A stretch of DNA of 8,124 bases, from NCBI GenBank assembly GCA_903928615.1, contig CAIYRJ010000036.1, positions 1 through 8,124 on the forward strand, read 5' to 3'. Positions 6,254 through 8,124 of the stretch are shown piece by piece (position 1 is the first letter of the stretch; each line of letters starts with the position of its first letter). The DNA comes from an uncultured Actinomycetes bacterium (lineage in GTDB: Bacteria; Actinomycetota; Thermoleophilia; Miltoncostaeales; Miltoncostaeaceae). A program made the translations under genes and the position numbers. The notes below the pieces were generated by a model. That model was not told the origin of the DNA. It did not search any database and saw only the letters and a list, made by a program, of their open reading frames with translations.

Positions 6254-6610
6254 CTAGAGCCGCCTGCTGTCGCGGATGATCCACCAGATCAGCAGCCCGA
6301 GCGCGGCGAGGAGCGCGATGTACCCGAACGGCGTGATGCGGTCGGCCAGCAGCGGGTAGCCGGCGATGAGCATGAAGGCGATGCCCAGCGCGGCCACAAC
6401 CACCACCACCCGCTGCCAGGGCTTCATCACGAGCCAGGCGAGGGGGTTCCTGCGGAAGTACCCCACGCCCGCCGCGAGGATGGCGATCACGAAGAGCACC
6501 GAGATGATCTGCGAGATCGTGCCGAGCGCCACGGTGAAGGCGCGCTCCCACCACACCACGAGCGCGGCGAGGCCGAAGATGATCACCGCATTGCGAAGCG
6601 CGACGGGCAT
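6254..6610 (-). CDS. Small four-helix membrane protein, unknown function
   Basis: The 118-residue protein is almost entirely hydrophobic. Predicted membrane segments are about 7-20 (AVIIFGLAALVVWW), 27-52, 67-88 and 94-112 (FGYIALLAALGLLIWWII), with short basic connectors (YFRRNP at 51-56 and the C-terminal IRDSRRL). No enzymatic or transport motif is visible and I do not recognise a family. The ATG at 6608-6610 lacks a Shine-Dalgarno site but follows TATCCT by 6 nt. It is transcribed away from the plus-strand gene starting 40 bp to its right, so the two share an upstream region. The pseudopilin operon starts 76 bp downstream of its stop on the same strand; read-through is possible, but that operon has its own candidate promoter. 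The stop codon lies in the loop of a short palindrome (6250-6263). The regular hydrophobic pattern and good start make it a likely real gene. Confidence 0.7.
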   Translation of the reverse strand: MPVALRNAVIIFGLAALVVWWERAFTVALGTISQIISVLFVIAILAAGVGYFRRNPLAWLVMKPWQRVVVVVAALGIAFMLIAGYPLLADRITPFGYIALLAALGLLIWWIIRDSRRL

Positions 6611-6616
6611 GGGGCG

Positions 6617-6644
6617 AGGATACCGCTGCGCTCGGCTCTACAGT
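6617..6644. promoter_or_regulatory. Divergent pair of candidate leaderless -10 elements
   Basis: The minus-strand hexamer TATCCT (6617-6622) ends 6 nt before the ATG at 6610, and the plus-strand hexamer TACAGT (6639-6644) ends 6 nt before the ATG at 6651. Each matches TATAAT at four of six positions. The complete region between the two start codons is 40 bp, so any -35 element of one gene would overlap the start of the other. Confidence 0.4.
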
Positions 6645-6650
6645 GCAGCC

Positions 6651-7166
6651 ATGCCCCGCCCCTCGCCCGACGCCATCACCGTGCTGCGATCCTCCGATTC
6701 CCCGGGCTACCTCGACCTGCGCCTGGGCGACGCTGACGGCCCGCAGATGGCCACGGCGTTCCGCACCGCCGGACCGGGCGCGGCCACCATCGGCGATGGC
6801 GAGCTGGTGATCGGCGCGCCGCACCCGGCCGATGCCGGCAGCCGACGGCACGTCATCGGCCCCGATGGCGGGCACCGGGGGTACATCGAGTACCGGTCGC
6901 ATCTCTCCCCCGTGCGATGCGTCACCGCCCTTGTGGGTGACGACGGCGTGCGCGCCTGGACCCGCGAACGCTCGGTGATCGGCGCGCTCGTGCACCGCCT
7001 GCGACCGATGTCCACCATGCCCGACACCGCCGTGATGATCGGCCAGGACGAGGCCGGGGAGGTCACCGCCGTGCCGGGCGGCTACCGCCTGCGGTGGCAT
7101 GGGGCCACCCGGCTCGACCTCAGGGACTCGGCGCTGCTGGCGCTGGCCCTGGGGATTCCCCGCTAG
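6651..7166 (+). CDS. Unidentified soluble protein of 171 residues
   Basis: The protein begins MPRPSPDAITVLRSSDSPGY, has no signal peptide or membrane segment and a single cysteine (C90). It alternates short beta-type stretches with Gly/Asp turns (IGDGELVIGAP 47-57, HVIGPDGGHRGYIEY 67-81, GGYRLRWHG 143-151) and ends in a leucine-rich helix (RLDLRDSALLALALGIPR). This layout loosely recalls LURP-one/tubby-like beta-barrel proteins that end in a hydrophobic helix, but I cannot see a diagnostic motif, so this is only a suggestion. The ATG at 6651-6653 follows TACAGT by 6 nt without a Shine-Dalgarno site, implying a leaderless mRNA; the frame is open further upstream but that part runs antisense to the membrane protein gene. 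It is the only plus-strand gene here. Its last 47 bp overlap the end of the convergent four-cysteine gene. Confidence 0.7.
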   Translation: MPRPSPDAITVLRSSDSPGYLDLRLGDADGPQMATAFRTAGPGAATIGDGELVIGAPHPADAGSRRHVIGPDGGHRGYIEYRSHLSPVRCVTALVGDDGVRAWTRERSVIGALVHRLRPMSTMPDTAVMIGQDEAGEVTAVPGGYRLRWHGATRLDLRDSALLALALGIPR

Positions 7167-7329
7167 CCCGCGCCACGAAGGCGGGGCAGCGCATCACCGG
7201 CACGGCCGGGTAGCGCGGCATGCGCGGCTCCTCGCACATGCTGAACACCGACCGGCGCGTGGGCACCAGACGCTGGAAGGCGCACCGGTCGCACAGCCCC
7301 GCGGGCATGCGACGCGGGGACGTGCTCAC
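7120..7329 (-). CDS. Small four-cysteine, probably zinc-binding protein downstream of thrS
   Basis: The 69-residue protein contains LCDRCAFQRLVPTRRSVFSMCEEP, then PRYPAVPVMRCPAF. The cysteines at 13, 16, 32 and 48 (CxxC-x15-C-x15-C) with the PRYP-x-xPV-x-x-C spacing look like a compact zinc ribbon; similar short proteins of unknown function occur in actinobacteria, as far as I recall. The tail after residue 55 is Pro/Ala-rich and probably disordered. The GTG at 7327-7329 overlaps the thrS stop as GTGA, so it is almost certainly translated together with thrS. No separate promoter is evident. The end of the gene overlaps the convergent plus-strand gene by 47 bp, and that overlap encodes the disordered tail. 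The role is unknown; a link to translation is suggested only by position. Confidence 0.72.
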   Translation of the reverse strand: MSTSPRRMPAGLCDRCAFQRLVPTRRSVFSMCEEPRMPRYPAVPVMRCPAFVARASGESPGPAPAAPSP

Positions 7330-8124
7330 GGCGCGGGCGCCCCCGCGCGCAGCGCGTCGGCCAGGCCGATGAGCGGCAGGTCGCCGTCGAGGTCGCCGTG
7401 GCGCGCGCGCACCGACGCCGTGCGCGTCTCCACCTCGCGGTCGCCCACGATGAGCAGGTAGGGCACCTTGCCCAGCTCGCCCTCGCGGATGCGCTTGCCC
7501 ATGCTCTCGCCCCGGGCGTCGACCTCGGCGCGCAGGCCCGACCCCTTGAGGGTGGCGCACACCTCGTCGGCGTACGCCGCATGGCGGTCGCTCACCGGGA
7601 TCACCCGCACCTGCTCGGGGGCGATCCAGAACGGCAGGTCGCCGCCGGTGTCCTCGAGCAGGATGCCCAGGAAGCGCTCGAGCGACCCCGTGATGGCGCG
7701 GTGGATGATCACCGGCCGCTCCTCGGTGTCATCCGCCGTGGTGTAGGCGAGCCCGAAGCGCTCGGGCATGTAGAAGTCGAGCTGGCAGGTGCCCAGCTGC
7801 CACGAGCGACCCATGGTGGCGGTCACCTGGATGTCGATCTTCGGGCCGTAGAAGGCGCCGTCGCCCTCCTTGATGCCGTACTCGCGGTCGCCCAGCGCCT
7901 GGCGCAGGGCGTCCTCGGCCTGGTCCCACATCTCGGGGGTGCCGGTGGCCTTCTCGGGCCGCGTGGACAGGAACATCGCGACGTCCTGGAACCCGAAGCG
8001 CGCGTAGAAGCGCTCCGTGAGGTCGAGGATCGACCGCACCTCGGACTGGATCTGGTCCATGCGGCAGAACACGTGGGCGTCGTCCTGCGTGAAGGCGCGC
8101 ACGCGGAAGAGACCGTGCAGCACG
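7326..8124 (-). CDS. thrS: Threonyl-tRNA synthetase, C-terminal part
   Basis: The visible 265 or so residues correspond to the end of the class II catalytic core and the whole anticodon-binding domain of ThrRS; the N-terminal part lies beyond the right edge. The fragment opens with the conserved LHGLFRVRAFTQDDAHVFC segment. Two of the three zinc ligands that select threonine are present: the histidine of DAHVFC (fragment residue 17) and the histidine of motif 3, IIHRAITGSLERF (141). Their spacing of 124 compares with 126 in E. coli. GDGAFYGPKIDIQ (88-100) and SWQLGTCQLDF (107-117) are typical core segments. The anticodon-binding domain follows at about 171-262, with IAPEQVRVIPVSDRH (167-181) and MGKRIREGELGKVPY (208-222). 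The enzyme charges tRNA-Thr in the cytoplasm. Its stop overlaps the start of the small cysteine protein gene. Nothing visible is degenerate. Confidence 0.97.
   Translation of the reverse strand, partial: VLHGLFRVRAFTQDDAHVFCRMDQIQSEVRSILDLTERFYARFGFQDVAMFLSTRPEKATGTPEMWDQAEDALRQALGDREYGIKEGDGAFYGPKIDIQVTATMGRSWQLGTCQLDFYMPERFGLAYTTADDTEERPVIIHRAITGSLERFLGILLEDTGGDLPFWIAPEQVRVIPVSDRHAAYADEVCATLKGSGLRAEVDARGESMGKRIREGELGKVPYLLIVGDREVETRTASVRARHGDLDGDLPLIGLADALRAGAPAP

Noticed and set aside
6250..6263. GCGGC/GCCGC palindrome around the stop codon of the membrane protein gene
   Set aside because: The stem is 5 bp without a T-tract; such palindromes are frequent in DNA of this composition.
6231..7100. 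289-codon minus-strand frame opposite the plus-strand unknown gene
   Set aside because: It crosses the membrane protein gene in another frame and lacks protein-like character; the plus-strand gene has a better start, composition and promoter spacing.

Overview
The window is about 70% GC over most of its length. It carries uvrC-rapZ-yvcK in the order typical of Actinomycetota, and most gene starts look leaderless or overlap the preceding gene. This suggests a high-GC actinobacterium, possibly a deep or uncultured lineage such as Thermoleophilia. The phylum-level call is fairly firm. The class is a guess. No tRNA, rRNA, CRISPR array, transposase or integrase was found.

Layout from left to right. 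(1) Positions 1-312 have a lower GC content, about 56% by hand count. They hold the start of an unidentified membrane protein gene on the minus strand, with a strong Shine-Dalgarno site, a candidate promoter and a perfect 9-bp inverted repeat over that promoter. (2) Positions 313-4084 hold the minus-strand operon uvrC > rapZ > yvcK: excision repair nuclease, P-loop RNA-binding/adapter protein and UDP-sugar-binding CofD-like protein. Each gene overlaps the next. (3) Positions 4158-6177 hold a minus-strand cassette of two TadE-like pseudopilins and a 426-residue protein. That protein joins a TadG/Rv3654c-like N-terminal anchor to a VanY-type D,D-carboxypeptidase domain and an SLT lytic transglycosylase domain. 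(4) Positions 6254-7166 hold a divergent pair: a four-helix membrane protein (minus) and an unidentified soluble protein (plus), separated by 40 bp. (5) Positions 7120-8124 hold the 3' part of thrS (minus), followed by a 69-residue four-cysteine protein whose end overlaps the convergent plus-strand gene.

The most interesting element is the pseudopilin plus wall-hydrolase cassette. Two secreted pilin-like subunits are translationally coupled to one anchored protein carrying two different peptidoglycan-cleaving activities. The inferred role is local opening or remodelling of the cell wall for a Tad/type II-like surface structure. The Tad ATPase, platform and prepilin peptidase genes are not in the window.

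A consistent expression pattern runs through the high-GC part. Genes that begin a transcription unit have a TANNNT hexamer 6-7 nt before an ATG and no Shine-Dalgarno site, as expected for leaderless mRNAs. Genes inside a unit begin with GTG overlapping the preceding stop codon, four of five times as GTGA. The gene at the left edge is the only one that breaks this pattern.
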